Shown here one piece after another: positions 46,039 through 59,189 of a DNA stretch of 64,000 nucleotides (positions within the stretch are counted from its first letter, which is position 1; the number at the start of each line of letters is the position of its first letter). The notes beneath the pieces were generated by a model. It was not told the origin of the DNA, searched no databases, and saw only the letters and a list, made by a program, of their open reading frames with translations. The translations under genes and the position numbers were made by a program. This DNA comes from Microbacterium nanhaiense (GTDB lineage: Bacteria > Actinomycetota > Actinomycetes > Actinomycetales > Microbacteriaceae): NCBI RefSeq assembly GCF_014646015.1, contig NZ_BMMQ01000002.1:434277-498276 (forward strand), given 5' to 3'.

Positions 46039-46593
46039 ATGAGCACGAGAACCGTGCTGTTCGAAGCCGACATCGCACGCGCCCTGACGCGCGTCGCGCA
46101 CGAGATCCTTGAGTCGAACAAGGGGCCGGAGGGCCTCGTGATCCTCGGGATCCCCACCCGCGGCGTCACGCTGGCCGAGCGGCTCGCCGCCCTCGTGGAG
46201 CGCTTCGCCGGCGTGCGTGTCGCGGTGGGTCAGCTCGATGTGACGGACTACCGCGACGACCTGGGCCTGCGGCCGGCCCGCGCGGCGCACCCGACGATCA
46301 TCCCCGAGGGCGGGATCGACGGGCGTACGGTCGTCCTCGTTGACGACGTGCTGTTCTCCGGGCGCTCGATCCGCGCGGCGCTCGATGCGCTCGGCGACCT
46401 CGGGCGCCCCGCGGCGGTGCGCCTCGCGGTCCTCGTCGATCGCGGACACCGGGAGCTGCCGATCCGCCCCGACTTCGTGGGGAAGAACCTGCCGTCGGCA
46501 CGGCGCGAGCGCGTGAACGTCGCGCTCAAGGAGGTCGACGGCGTCGACGAGGTCGCCATCGACGAAGCACCCGAGAAGAAGGAGAAGCGATGA
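46039..46593 (+). CDS. pyrR: Bifunctional PyrR (pyrimidine operon regulator/uracil phosphoribosyltransferase)
   Basis: Binds UMP or UTP and the leader RNA of the pyr operon, and also has a phosphoribosyltransferase fold. A 184-residue protein with the PRPP-binding [34 protein letters not shown] and the RNA-binding-region residues near LGLRPAR. A Lys-rich tail (EKKEKR) ends it. ATG at 46039 follows AAGGGAG. pyrC overlaps directly (ATGA); pyrB is missing from between them. Confidence 0.94.
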   Translation: MSTRTVLFEADIARALTRVAHEILESNKGPEGLVILGIPTRGVTLAERLAALVERFAGVRVAVGQLDVTDYRDDLGLRPARAAHPTIIPEGGIDGRTVVLVDDVLFSGRSIRAALDALGDLGRPAAVRLAVLVDRGHRELPIRPDFVGKNLPSARRERVNVALKEVDGVDEVAIDEAPEKKEKR

Positions 46594-47897
46594 GCGAGAC
46601 GATCCTCATTCAGCAGGCCGCGATTGAAGGCGGCGAACGAGCTGACCTCCTCATCGACGGCGGCGTGATCGCGGAGGTCGGCCAGGGCCTCCACCGCGAG
46701 GGCGCGCGCGTCATCGACGCCTCCAACCTCATCGCGCTTCCGGGCCTCGTCGATCTGCATGTGCACCTCCGCGAGCCGGGCTACGAGGCGAGCGAGACCG
46801 TGCTCACGGGCACGCGCGCCGCAGCGGCGGGAGGCTTCACAGCCGTTTTCGCCATGCCGAACACGCTTCCGGTCGCCGACAGCGCCGAGGTGGTCGAGCG
46901 CGAGCTCGACCTGGGCGAGGTGGCCGGCTATGCGACGGTTCAGCCGATCGGCGCCGTCACCATCGGACAGCAGGGGCAGGCCCTGGCGGACATCGACGGG
47001 ATGGCCCGCTCGCGGGCCGCCGTGCGCGTGTTCAGCGACGACGGATTCTGCGTCTCGGATCCGCTGCTGATGCGCCAGGCCCTCGAGCGCGTCGCCGAGT
47101 TCGGCGGCGTCGTGGCCCAGCACGCCCAGGATCCCCGCCTCACGGAGGGCGCCCAGATGAACGAGGGCGTCGTCTCCGCGGAGCTCGGGCTTGCCGGCTG
47201 GCCCGCCGTCGCGGAGGAGTCGATCATCGCGCGCGACGTGCTGCTGGCCGAGCACCTGGGCGCGCGCCTGCACGTGTGCCACCTGTCGACCGCCGGTTCG
47301 GTCGACGTCGTCCGTTGGGCCAAGCAGCGCGGCGTTCAGGTCACGGCCGAGGTGACCCCGCACCATCTCCTTCTGACGGACGAGCTCGTGCGCACGGGTG
47401 ACCCGCGCTACAAGGTCAACCCGCCCCTGCGACGCGACGAGGACGTGCTCGCCGTGCGCCGCGGACTCGCCGACGGCACCATCGACATCGTGGCGACCGA
47501 CCACGCGCCCCACCCGGCGGAGGCCAAGACCGGCGAGTGGTCGCAGGCGGCGAACGGCATGGTCGGTCTCGAGTCGGCTCTGCGGGTCGTGCACCAGACG
47601 ATGATCGAGACCGGGCTGCTGACATGGGCCGACGTGGCGCGCGTCATGTCGAAGGCTCCCGCGCGCATCGGTCTCCTGCCCGGCCACGGTACGCCGCTCG
47701 AGGCGGGGCAGCCGGCCGAGATCGTCCTCTACGATCCGAACGCCGGGGCCGAGTTCACCGTCGCAGACCTGCGCGGCCAGAGCACGAACACCCCCTACGG
47801 CGGCCGCCAGCTGCCGGGGAGCGTGCGCTGGACGATCCACCGCGGCTACGTGACGCTCGCCGATGGCGAGCTCGTCGAATTGGAGGACCACGCATGA
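46590..47897 (+). CDS. pyrC: Dihydroorotase
   Basis: Cyclises carbamoyl-aspartate to dihydroorotate. A 435-residue class I dihydroorotase of the amidohydrolase superfamily, with the metal ligands in [14 protein letters not shown], the His of [12 protein letters not shown], and the Asp in [16 protein letters not shown]. The C-terminal [17 protein letters not shown] is also standard. It overlaps both neighbours (ATGA at each end), so it is part of a tightly coupled unit. Confidence 0.97.
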   Translation: MSETILIQQAAIEGGERADLLIDGGVIAEVGQGLHREGARVIDASNLIALPGLVDLHVHLREPGYEASETVLTGTRAAAAGGFTAVFAMPNTLPVADSAEVVERELDLGEVAGYATVQPIGAVTIGQQGQALADIDGMARSRAAVRVFSDDGFCVSDPLLMRQALERVAEFGGVVAQHAQDPRLTEGAQMNEGVVSAELGLAGWPAVAEESIIARDVLLAEHLGARLHVCHLSTAGSVDVVRWAKQRGVQVTAEVTPHHLLLTDELVRTGDPRYKVNPPLRRDEDVLAVRRGLADGTIDIVATDHAPHPAEAKTGEWSQAANGMVGLESALRVVHQTMIETGLLTWADVARVMSKAPARIGLLPGHGTPLEAGQPAEIVLYDPNAGAEFTVADLRGQSTNTPYGGRQLPGSVRWTIHRGYVTLADGELVELEDHA

Positions 47898-48397
47898 GCC
47901 AGCAGCTCGCCGGTGCGATCATGATCGCATTCGCCGTCATCGTCATCGCCCTGATGCTCTGGGGATGGTCGCGACGACGACGCCGCGACGCGCAGGTCGA
48001 GGTCCCGATCGGTGAGCCCGTGGGATCGACGATCTTCAGCGCCAACGGCTTCTACGTCGCAACGACGAAGCACGACGATCCGCTCGACCGCATCGCGACG
48101 CGACCGCTCGCCTTCCGCTCGCGCGCCGACATCGCGGTGACGGAGGCGGGGCTTGCGCTCTCGCTGCCGGGCGAGAAGCCGGTGTTCGTTCCCGCGAGCC
48201 GCATCGTCGGCGCCGGGCGCGCCACCTGGACGATCGACCGCGTCGTCGAACGCGATGGCCTCGTCCTCGTCGCCTGGAGCGACGGAAGCCAGATACTTGA
48301 TACATACGTTCGCCTGCAGGACGACGACCCGGCGGCCCTTGTGGCCGCGATCGAAGAGGTCCGTCCCGCGCACTCACCGATGGGAGCACACTCATGA
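47894..48397 (+). CDS. Conserved membrane-anchored protein of the pyrimidine operon
   Basis: A 167-residue protein of unknown function between pyrC and carA. One N-terminal membrane helix (GAIMIAFAVIVIALMLWGW, about 7-25) is followed by RRRRR, so the large part is cytoplasmic. The soluble portion (about 40-165) is beta-rich and looks PH-like (GFYVATTKHDDPLDRIATRPLAFRSRADIAVTE; ILDTYVRLQDDD). Genes of this kind occur at this position in related actinobacteria. It overlaps pyrC and carA at both ends (ATGA), so expression is locked to the operon. Confidence 0.82.
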   Translation: MSQQLAGAIMIAFAVIVIALMLWGWSRRRRRDAQVEVPIGEPVGSTIFSANGFYVATTKHDDPLDRIATRPLAFRSRADIAVTEAGLALSLPGEKPVFVPASRIVGAGRATWTIDRVVERDGLVLVAWSDGSQILDTYVRLQDDDPAALVAAIEEVRPAHSPMGAHS

Positions 48398-49552
48398 CCC
48401 CCACCTCGATGCTCGACCGCGACCTCGCGGTTCTCGTGCTCGAAGATGGCAGCCGCTTCGAGGGGTATGCCTACGGCGCCCGCGGCACCACGCTCGGCGA
48501 GGTCGTCTTCACCACCGGTATGACCGGGTACCAGGAGACGCTCACCGACCCGTCCTACGCGGGCCAGATCGTCCTGCAGACCGCGCCCCACATCGGTAAC
48601 ACCGGCGTCAACGACGAAGACCCCGAATCGCGACGCATCTGGGTCGAGGGATACATCGTCCGCGACCCCTCCCGCGTCGTGTCCAATTGGCGCGCCAAGG
48701 AGCCCCTCGAGGCGGCGCTCGAGCGCGACGGCATCGTCGGAATCTCCGGCATCGACACGCGCGCGGTGACCCGCCGGATCCGGAACGACGGTTCGATGCG
48801 CGGCGGCGTGTTCTCCGGCGACGCGGCGGCGCTGCCCGCCGAGGAGCAGCTTGCGGCGGTGCGCGAGGCGCCCGAGATGAGCGGCCAGAATCTCTCGGCG
48901 CAGGTGTCGGTCTCGGAGACCGAGATCACGCCGGCGATCGGCGAGAAGATCGGCAACCTCGCCGTCATCGACCTCGGCATCAAGCAGGCCACCGTCAACA
49001 ACCTCGCCCGCCGCGGTTTCGACGTGTACGTCATGCCGCAGTCGTCCACCTTCGAAGACGTGCAGGCGATCGACCCCGTCGCGCTGTTCTACTCGAACGG
49101 CCCCGGCGACCCGTCCGCCTCCGACAGCCACGTCCAGCTGCTCCGCAGCGCGCTGCGTTCCGGCCTGCCGTACTTCGGCATCTGCTTCGGAAACCAGCTC
49201 TTCGGGCGCGCGCTCGGCCTCGGCACCTACAAGCTGCCGTTCGGGCACCGCGGTATCAACCAGCCGGTGCGCGACAAGGCCACGGGGCGCGTCGAGATCA
49301 CCGCCCAGAACCACGGCTTCGCCGTCGAGGCACCCGTCGAGGGCACCTTCGACAGCCCCGAGGGCTTCGGCCGCGTCGAGGTCAGCCACATCGGCCTGAA
49401 CGACCAGGTCGTGGAAGGCCTGAAGGCCCTCGACATCCCGGCCTTCAGCGTGCAGTACCACCCCGAGGCAGCCGGCGGCCCCAACGACGCCAACTACCTG
49501 TTCGACCGTTTCCGCGACCTCGTCATCGAGTCGCTCAGCAAGAAGGGCGCAC

Positions 49553-49560
<8 letters not shown>
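48394..49560 (+). CDS. carA: Carbamoyl phosphate synthase small subunit (glutaminase)
   Basis: Hydrolyses glutamine to supply ammonia to CarB. A 388-residue protein with the N-terminal small-subunit domain ([34 protein letters not shown]) and a class I glutamine amidotransferase domain. The nucleophile Cys is in [11 protein letters not shown], and the His/Glu pair in [11 protein letters not shown]. The start overlaps the membrane-protein stop; carB overlaps its last 8 bases. Confidence 0.97.
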
Positions 49561-52830
<3,270 letters not shown>

Positions 52831-52834
<4 letters not shown>

Positions 52835-53709
52835 CAACGTCCTTCGGACAGCGGGCGCGGACCGGCATCGACCGGTTCGGCCCGCTGTGCGTGGGCATCG
52901 ACCCGCACGAGGGCCTGCTGGACGAGTGGGGGCTTCCGCGGTCGTCCTCGGGCGCGCGCGACTTCGGTCTGCGCGTGGTCGAGGCGGCCGCGGGCCGCGC
53001 CGCCTTCGTGAAGCCGCAGGTGTCGTTCTTCGAGCGCTACGGATCCGCGGGGATCGGTGCGCTGGAAGACGTGATGAGCGCCGCGCGCGCGGCGGGGATC
53101 CTCGTGATCGCCGACGCGAAGCGGGGCGACATCGGATCGACCATGGACGCGTACGCGTCGGCGTGGCTCACGCCGGGCTCGCCGCTGGAGGCCGACGCGC
53201 TCACCGTCAGCCCGTACCTGGGCGTGGGAGCGGTGCGCGGCACGATCGAACTGGCGTATCGGCACGGCAAGGGCGTGTTCGTGCTCGCGACCACGAGCAA
53301 CCCGGAGGCGGAGGGGCTGCAGCGTTCGACCGACGCCGACGGCCGCACCGTCTCGCAGCGGGTCATCGACGAGGTCTCGGAGATCAACGCCGCGCACGCG
53401 CACCCCGGCGAGTGGGCGAGCGCCGGCTTCGTGATCGGTGCCACGGTCGATTGGTCCGAGTCCGGGATTCGCCCGTACGCACCGATCGCGCCGATTCTCG
53501 CGCCCGGGTTCGGTCACCAGGGCGCGCGCCCGCAGGATGCGCGACGGATCTTCGGCGCGATGTCGGACGCGGTGATCGTGAGCGAGAGCCGGAGCATTCT
53601 CTCGGCGGGATCGGGCAAGATCGATTCGGTGGTCGAGGACCACGCCCGGGCGGCGCGAGCCGCCGGGGAGCCGCGGGGGAGCGAAGGCCAGGAGCAGGAA
53701 ATTCAATGA
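52831..53709 (+). CDS. pyrF: Orotidine 5'-phosphate decarboxylase (type 2)
   Basis: The last step of UMP synthesis. A 292-residue TIM-barrel enzyme with the catalytic Lys-Asp array in [22 protein letters not shown], and [13 protein letters not shown]. The length is larger than the 230-residue short form and matches the mycobacterial type 2. A GTG start overlaps the carB stop (GTGA). The mIHF-gmk gene overlaps its stop. Confidence 0.95.
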
Positions 53710-54614
53710 GTCAGGTCGTTGGACCACCCGAGGTCGATCGTCTTGCCGCGTCGCGCAAAGCGGTCGCGGCGCGCCGCGCGAGGGCGAGCATCAAGCGCGA
53801 TCTGGGCACGCGCGTCGTGTCACCGCAGGAGGTCCTGCGGCGGGCGGAGGCGGATCAGGCTTCCGCGGCGGGCACTCTGCGCGTCACCGAGTTCCTGACG
53901 TCGCTTCCGGCGATCGGCGCGGGCAAGCGCGACAAGATCATGGCAGAGCTCGAGATCTCGGCGGTCAAGCGCCTCGGCGGCCTCGGGGCCCGGCAGCGCG
54001 ACGCGCTGCGGGGCTGGCTCGATCAGCGCTTTCCCGAGCCCGCAGCGCGCCCGGTGCGGTCGAGCCTCGTCGTGCTCGCCGGCCCCACGGCGGTCGGCAA
54101 GGGCACGGTCGCGGCCTACATCCGCGAGCACAACCCGGATGTCATGCTGTCGGTCTCCGCGACGACGCGTTCGCCTCGGCCCGGCGAGGTCGACGGGGTG
54201 CACTACCACTTCGTCGACGACGCCGAGTTCGATCGGATGATCGCAGACGACGAGCTGCTCGAGTGGGCGACGGTACACGGCGTGCACCGTTACGGCACGC
54301 CTCGCGGCCCCATCGACCGCGCGATCAGCGAGGGGCGACCGGTGCTGCTCGAGATCGACATGCAGGGCGCCTTCCAGGTGCGCCGCAGCGAGCCCCGCGC
54401 GAGCCTCGTGTTTCTGCTGCCTCCCAGTTGGGACGAGCTCGTCGACCGCCTCGTCGGTCGGGGCACGGAGGACGAGGAAGAACGCGCGCGTCGGCTGCGC
54501 ACGGCGCGGGCCGAGCTCGCGGCCCAGGGCGAGTTCGATTACCGCGTTGTGAACGACGAGGTCGGCCGCGCGGCCGATGAGGTCGTAAACTTGATGCAGG
54601 CTTCCGCGCGCTGA
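53706..54614 (+). CDS. gmk: Fusion of actinobacterial integration host factor (mIHF) and guanylate kinase
   Basis: A 302-residue protein. Residues about 1-110 match mIHF, the small nucleoid protein of actinobacteria ([55 protein letters not shown] with its helix-hairpin-helix-like segment). Residues about 118-302 form a full guanylate kinase: P-loop [39 protein letters not shown], and DYRVVNDE. In mycobacteria the two are adjacent separate genes. Here no stop codon separates them. The ATG overlaps the pyrF stop. Both domains look intact. Confidence 0.88.
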   Translation: MSQVVGPPEVDRLAASRKAVAARRARASIKRDLGTRVVSPQEVLRRAEADQASAAGTLRVTEFLTSLPAIGAGKRDKIMAELEISAVKRLGGLGARQRDALRGWLDQRFPEPAARPVRSSLVVLAGPTAVGKGTVAAYIREHNPDVMLSVSATTRSPRPGEVDGVHYHFVDDAEFDRMIADDELLEWATVHGVHRYGTPRGPIDRAISEGRPVLLEIDMQGAFQVRRSEPRASLVFLLPPSWDELVDRLVGRGTEDEEERARRLRTARAELAAQGEFDYRVVNDEVGRAADEVVNLMQASAR

Positions 54615-54646
54615 ACAGGCGCGCATCCATCTCAGGAGGAAAACCC

Positions 54647-54904
54647 ATGGCCACGGAGAACAAGGGCATCATCGATCCGCCCATCGACGAGCTCCTCGAG
54701 CGCGTCGACTCGAAGTACCAGCTCGTGATCTACAGCGCCAAGCGCGCGCGTCAGATCAACGACTACTACACCGACCTGCAGGAGGGTTCGCTCTTCGACA
54801 ACGTCGGCCCGCTCGTCGACGCCTCAGCGGAGGACAAGCCGCTCTCGATCGCGCTTCGCGAGATCCACCAGGACAAGCTGCGTCTCCGCCCCGCCGGCGA
54901 GTGA
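54647..54904 (+). CDS. rpoZ: RNA polymerase omega subunit
   Basis: An 85-residue subunit that helps assemble the beta' subunit. The central [34 protein letters not shown] and the C-terminal [15 protein letters not shown] segments are family signatures. An AGGAGGA ribosome site is excellent. It ends the long mIHF-gmk transcript and a strong hairpin follows. coaBC, often next, is absent. Confidence 0.96.
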   Translation: MATENKGIIDPPIDELLERVDSKYQLVIYSAKRARQINDYYTDLQEGSLFDNVGPLVDASAEDKPLSIALREIHQDKLRLRPAGE

Positions 54905-54919
54905 GCGCGCTCTGACCTC

Positions 54920-54957
54920 CCGAGAACCTCCGACATTCGTTTGTCGGAGGTTCTCGG
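54920..54957 (+). terminator. Strong terminator after rpoZ
   Basis: A perfect 16-base-pair stem (ccgagaacctccgaca with its complement) and a 6-base TTCGTT loop, 15 bases after the stop codon. It separates the pyrimidine/rpoZ block from metK. Confidence 0.85.
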
Positions 54958-55005
54958 CATGATTAGCCTCAGCACCTTCCACCCCGCGACCCACAAGGAT
55001 CCGCC

Positions 55006-56196
55006 ATGAGCCTGCGACTTTTTACCTCCGAGTCCGTGACCGAGGGCCACCCCGACAAGATCTGCGACCAGATTTCCGATAGCGTCCTCGACGCTCTGCT
55101 CGCCCAGGATCCGGCGGCCCGGGTCGCCGTCGAAACGCTCGTCACCACGGGCCTGGTGCACGTGGCGGGCGAGATCCGCACGGACGGATACGCCGACATC
55201 TCCTCGATCGCGCGCGATGTAATCCGCCGGATCGGGTACACGTCCTCGGACATGGGCTTCGACGCCGACTCGTGCGGCGTGACCGTGTCGGTGGGCGAGC
55301 AGTCGCAGGAGATCGGTGACGGCGTGACGACGAGCGCGGAACACCGCGCGGGCGACATCGTGGATCCGCTCGACCAGCAGGGCGCGGGCGATCAGGGCAT
55401 CATGTTCGGCTACGCGACGAATGAGACGCCGACCTACATGCCGATGGCGATCTGGACGGCGCACCGCATGGCCGAGCGCCTGACGGAGGTGCGCCGCTCG
55501 GGACAGCTCGCGTTCCTGCGCCCCGATGGCAAGACCCAGGTGACGCTCGGATACGACGGAGCGACGCCGAAAACGGTGGAGACCGTTGTGCTCTCGACGC
55601 AGCACAGCCCGGACATTTCTCAGGCCGACCTCGCCGAAGCCGTCGAGCGGGTGGTCATCCGCCCGGTTCTCGAAGACACCGGGCTCGACTTCTCGGCGGT
55701 CACGCTGCACATCAACCCGTCCGGCAGCTTCGAACTCGGCGGGCCGAAGGCCGACGCAGGCCTGACGGGGCGCAAGATCATCATCGACACCTACGGTGGC
55801 GCCGCGCGCCACGGCGGCGGCGCCTTCAGCGGCAAGGACCCCTCGAAGGTCGACCGTTCGGCCGCCTACGCGATGCGCTGGGTCGCGAAGAACGCGGTCG
55901 CCGCGGGCCTGGCGGACCGGCTCGAGCTGCAGGTCGCGTACGCGATCGGCAAGTCGCAGCCCGTCGGCCTGTACGTCGAGACCTTCGGCACCGCTCACGT
56001 CGACGAGTCGCAGATCGTGGCGGCGATCGATGAGGTATTCGACCTGCGACCCGCCGCGATCATCCGCGACCTCGACCTGCTGCGCCCGATCTACGCCAAG
56101 ACGGCCGCCTACGGCCACTTCGGTCGCGAGCTGCCCGAGTTCACCTGGGAGAAGCTCGACCGCGTCGACGCGCTACGGGCCGCTGCCGGGCTCTGA
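55006..56196 (+). CDS. metK: S-adenosylmethionine synthetase
   Basis: Makes SAM from methionine and ATP. A 396-residue enzyme with all signatures: [20 protein letters not shown], the [12 protein letters not shown] hexapeptide region, and [19 protein letters not shown]. Only about 50 bases separate it from the previous terminator, so the promoter must be there; no SAM riboswitch fits in that space. priA starts one base after its stop. Confidence 0.97.
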   Translation: MSLRLFTSESVTEGHPDKICDQISDSVLDALLAQDPAARVAVETLVTTGLVHVAGEIRTDGYADISSIARDVIRRIGYTSSDMGFDADSCGVTVSVGEQSQEIGDGVTTSAEHRAGDIVDPLDQQGAGDQGIMFGYATNETPTYMPMAIWTAHRMAERLTEVRRSGQLAFLRPDGKTQVTLGYDGATPKTVETVVLSTQHSPDISQADLAEAVERVVIRPVLEDTGLDFSAVTLHINPSGSFELGGPKADAGLTGRKIIIDTYGGAARHGGGAFSGKDPSKVDRSAAYAMRWVAKNAVAAGLADRLELQVAYAIGKSQPVGLYVETFGTAHVDESQIVAAIDEVFDLRPAAIIRDLDLLRPIYAKTAAYGHFGRELPEFTWEKLDRVDALRAAAGL

Positions 56197-56197
56197 C

Positions 56198-58228
56198 ATG
56201 CCCGAGCACCCGGCGCACGTCGCGCCGCGTGGGCCGCGGCGAATCGCCCACGTGCTGGTCGATTCGCCGTTGCCGCAGCTCGATCGGCTCTTCGACTACG
56301 TCGTTCCCCCCGAGCTCGCCGACGAAGCGGCACCGGGCGTGCGCGTAAAGGTGCCGCTGCGTTCCGCCGGACGGGTCATCCAGGGCTTCATCGTGGCGCT
56401 CGGCGAGGAGGCGGACGAGGAACGCGCGCTCTCGGAGATCGATACCGTCGTGTCGGCCGCCGCGGTCCTTCCCGATCGCCTGTACCGGCTCGCCCGCGCC
56501 GTCGCTGATCGCGCCGCCGGCTCCGCGAACGACGTCCTTCGTCTCGCGGTGCCGCGCCGCATGGTGCGGGCGGAGAAGGCCTGGCTTGCACAGACGACAT
56601 CGGCGTCGGCGGAGGAGGCGCCCATGGAGGCGTCGTCCCTCGAGCGCGCTCGGGACATCCTCGGGGAGTACCCGGGGCTCGACGACGCTCTCGAGGCGAG
56701 CGGCCGCGTCGCGCTCGACGCGCGTCCCGGCGTATCCGGATCCGTCCCCGCGTGGGCGAGCCTGCTCGCGGCGGCGGCGGTCGCGCGGCTCGCGCGCGGA
56801 GAGTCCGCGGTGATCGCCGTCCCCGATCACCGCGATCTGGCGCGTCTCGAGGCCGCGCTCGCGGAGCTCGCGCCCGCGGAATCGGTCGTGCGGCTCGACG
56901 CCGAGCTGCCCGCGCAGGAGCGCTACGCGAACTACCTGCGCACGCTCGACGAGGCCCCCGTCATCGCGATCGGCAATCGCTCTGTCGTGTACGCGCCCGT
57001 GACGCGCCTGGGGTTGCTGGCGCTGTGGGACGACGGCGATTCGCTCTTCGACGAGCCGCTGGCGCCCTATGTGCACGCGCGGGACGCCGCGCTCGTGCGG
57101 CAGAGCCTCGAGGGCGGGGCGCTGGTGTTCTGCGGTCACTCGCGGTCGTCCGACGTACAGAGGCTCGTCGAGATCGGCTTCCTGACCGAACCGGCGCCCG
57201 CGCGCCGGGTGACTCCAAAAATCGTCCTGGGCGCCCCGCAGGACACGCCCGCGACGGGCCGGATCCCCTCGGCGGCGTTCCGCAGCGCTCGGGAGGCGAT
57301 CGCCAGCGGGCCCGTGCTCGTGCAGGTCGCGCGCCCGGGGTACGCTCCGACGCTGGTGTGCGGCGAATGCCGGGCGCCCGCGCGCTGCGCCCACTGCGGC
57401 GGGCCGCTGTTCGCCCCCGCGCGCGGGGCAACGCCGACGTGCGCGTGGTGCGCGCGCGACGCGCGCGGGTGGCAGTGCTCGCAGTGCGAGGCGACGACGG
57501 TGCGTCTGGCGTCGAGCGGATCCGAGCGCACGGCCGACGAGCTCGGGCGCGCGTTCGCGGGCGTGCGCGTCGTCGTGGCGGACGGCGCGCATCCCGTGGA
57601 GACGGTCGACGGATCCCCGGCGCTCGTCATCGCGACTCGGGGCGCCGAGCCGGTGGCGGAGGGCGGGTACCGCGCCGTGCTCCTGCTTGACGGCGACCGC
57701 ATGCTCCAGGCGCCGGATCTCCGGATCGGCGAGTCGTGCCTGCGGTGGTGGTCGAACGCGGCCGCCCTCGCCGCCCCCGGTGCGCCCGTGCACCTCGTTG
57801 CGGTCACGGGGCCGGTGGCGCGCGCCCTCGCGACGTGGAGCCAGCCGGCGTATGCGCGCGGCGAACTGCTCGAGCGCGCGCCGTTGAAGATGCCCCCTGC
57901 CGTGCGCATCGCGCGGATCGAGGGCGATGCGCCGCAGGTCGACGAGGCGCTCGTCCGACTCGGTGCCGACGCACCGCGGCTCGCGCCGGACGCCGTGATC
58001 GGGCCTGTGCCGGCCCCCGAGGTGTCGGGACGGAAGCGGGCGCGCGCGCTCGTGCGGTTCGAGTACGCGCTCGGCCCCGCGGTCGCGGCCAGCCTGCGCG
58101 CGAGCGTGGTCGCGGCGGCCGTGTCGTCCCGCGCCCGCCGCGTGCGTGGGCCGGCGGAGCCAGGAAGATCCCGGCCGCCCGCGAATACACTTTCCGTGCG
58201 GCTCGACGTCGCCGATCCCGAGCTCTAG
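56198..58228 (+). CDS. priA: PriA-like primosomal protein N' lacking helicase motifs
   Basis: A 676-residue PriA homologue for replication restart. The N-terminal DNA-binding domain (AHVLVDSPLPQLDRLFDYVVP, VRVKVPLRSAGRVIQGFIVAL) and the two zinc-binding clusters (CGECRAPARCAHCGG, then CAWC ... CSQC) are present. Walker A and the DEAH box expected in the middle are absent: the region reads SAVIAVPDHRDLARLEAAL, with no GxGKT. This helicase-dead state is known for actinobacterial PriA. It probably acts as a structural loader. It starts one base after metK stops. Confidence 0.92.
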   Translation: MPEHPAHVAPRGPRRIAHVLVDSPLPQLDRLFDYVVPPELADEAAPGVRVKVPLRSAGRVIQGFIVALGEEADEERALSEIDTVVSAAAVLPDRLYRLARAVADRAAGSANDVLRLAVPRRMVRAEKAWLAQTTSASAEEAPMEASSLERARDILGEYPGLDDALEASGRVALDARPGVSGSVPAWASLLAAAAVARLARGESAVIAVPDHRDLARLEAALAELAPAESVVRLDAELPAQERYANYLRTLDEAPVIAIGNRSVVYAPVTRLGLLALWDDGDSLFDEPLAPYVHARDAALVRQSLEGGALVFCGHSRSSDVQRLVEIGFLTEPAPARRVTPKIVLGAPQDTPATGRIPSAAFRSAREAIASGPVLVQVARPGYAPTLVCGECRAPARCAHCGGPLFAPARGATPTCAWCARDARGWQCSQCEATTVRLASSGSERTADELGRAFAGVRVVVADGAHPVETVDGSPALVIATRGAEPVAEGGYRAVLLLDGDRMLQAPDLRIGESCLRWWSNAAALAAPGAPVHLVAVTGPVARALATWSQPAYARGELLERAPLKMPPAVRIARIEGDAPQVDEALVRLGADAPRLAPDAVIGPVPAPEVSGRKRARALVRFEYALGPAVAASLRASVVAAAVSSRARRVRGPAEPGRSRPPANTLSVRLDVADPEL

Positions 58229-58262
58229 ACGTGCCATGAGCCGAGCAGACAAGGACACCGTC

Positions 58263-59189
58263 ATGCCGAACGATCTTCGAATCGTCTTCGCTGGAACCCC
58301 CGATGCCGCGGTTCCTTCCCTCCGGGCGCTCGTCGCCGCCGGCGCGAACGTCGTGGGCGTCGTCACGCGCCCAGACGCACCGCTCGGTCGCAAGCGCGTA
58401 CTCACGCCGTCTCCCGTCGCGGCGGCGGCCGAGGACCTCGGGCTTCCGGTCGTGAAGGCGGCGCGGCTCGACGCCGAGGCCACCGAGCGCATCGCCGAGC
58501 TGTCACCGGATCTGGGTGTGATCGTCGCGTACGGCGGCCTCGTGCGCGAGCCTCTGCTCTCGGCGCCGACGCACGGATGGATCAACCTGCACTTCTCCTT
58601 GCTGCCCGCGTGGCGCGGGGCCGCACCCGTGCAGCGCGCGCTCATCGCGGGCGACGAGGTCACGGGCGCGGCGGTCTTCCAGCTCGTCCCCGAACTCGAT
58701 GCGGGGGACGTCTACGCCCGCACCACCTACGTTCCGGGCGCGGACGACACGGCGGGCGACGTCCTCACGGCGCTCGCGGAGCGAGGATCCGAGTTGCTTG
58801 TCGACGTCACCCGGCAGATCGCGGAGGGCAGCGCGGTCGCCGTGCCGCAGTCCGGAGAACCGACGCTCGCACCGAAGCTCAGCCTCGCCGACGGCCTCCT
58901 CGACTTCGCCCGCCCCGCGAGCGAGGTCCTCGCCCGCTTCCGCGGCGTCACGCCGGAACCGGGGGCGCACACGACGCTCAAGGGTGAACGATTCAAGATT
59001 CACGCGGCGCGTCGCTCGGACGGGGGCTCCCTCCCTCCGGGAACCGTCGAGGCGACGAAGGGCGGCGTTCTCGTGGGGACGGCGACAGAGGCGATTCTGG
59101 TCGAACGCGTCCAGCCGGCGGGCAAGGCGGCGATGGCGGCGGACGCCTGGTTCCGCGGCCAGCGCGGTGATGTGGAGCTCGGCTCGTGA
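58263..59189 (+). CDS. fmt: Methionyl-tRNA formyltransferase
   Basis: Formylates initiator Met-tRNA. A 308-residue enzyme with RIVFAGTPDAAVPSL at the start, the catalytic HFSLLPAWRGAAPVQRAL, and a C-terminal OB-like domain. The ATG at 58263 follows AAGGAC at proper spacing and gives the family's usual opening; an in-frame ATG nine codons earlier is less likely. It overlaps rsmB (GTGA). Confidence 0.96.
   Translation: MPNDLRIVFAGTPDAAVPSLRALVAAGANVVGVVTRPDAPLGRKRVLTPSPVAAAAEDLGLPVVKAARLDAEATERIAELSPDLGVIVAYGGLVREPLLSAPTHGWINLHFSLLPAWRGAAPVQRALIAGDEVTGAAVFQLVPELDAGDVYARTTYVPGADDTAGDVLTALAERGSELLVDVTRQIAEGSAVAVPQSGEPTLAPKLSLADGLLDFARPASEVLARFRGVTPEPGAHTTLKGERFKIHAARRSDGGSLPPGTVEATKGGVLVGTATEAILVERVQPAGKAAMAADAWFRGQRGDVELGS

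Noticed and set aside
54960..54980. DtxR-like site before metK (TTAGCCT)
   Set aside because: Only about 10 of 19 positions match, which is near chance.
54958..55005. SAM riboswitch before metK
   Set aside because: Only about 50 bases are available after the rpoZ terminator, too short for any known SAM riboswitch.
58236..58262. Earlier ATG for fmt
   Set aside because: It adds nine residues (MSRADKDTV) not typical of the family, and the AAGGAC ribosome site is placed for the ATG at 58263.
56141..58663. 840-codon minus-strand open frame
   Set aside because: Antisense to priA and fmt; no recognisable domain.
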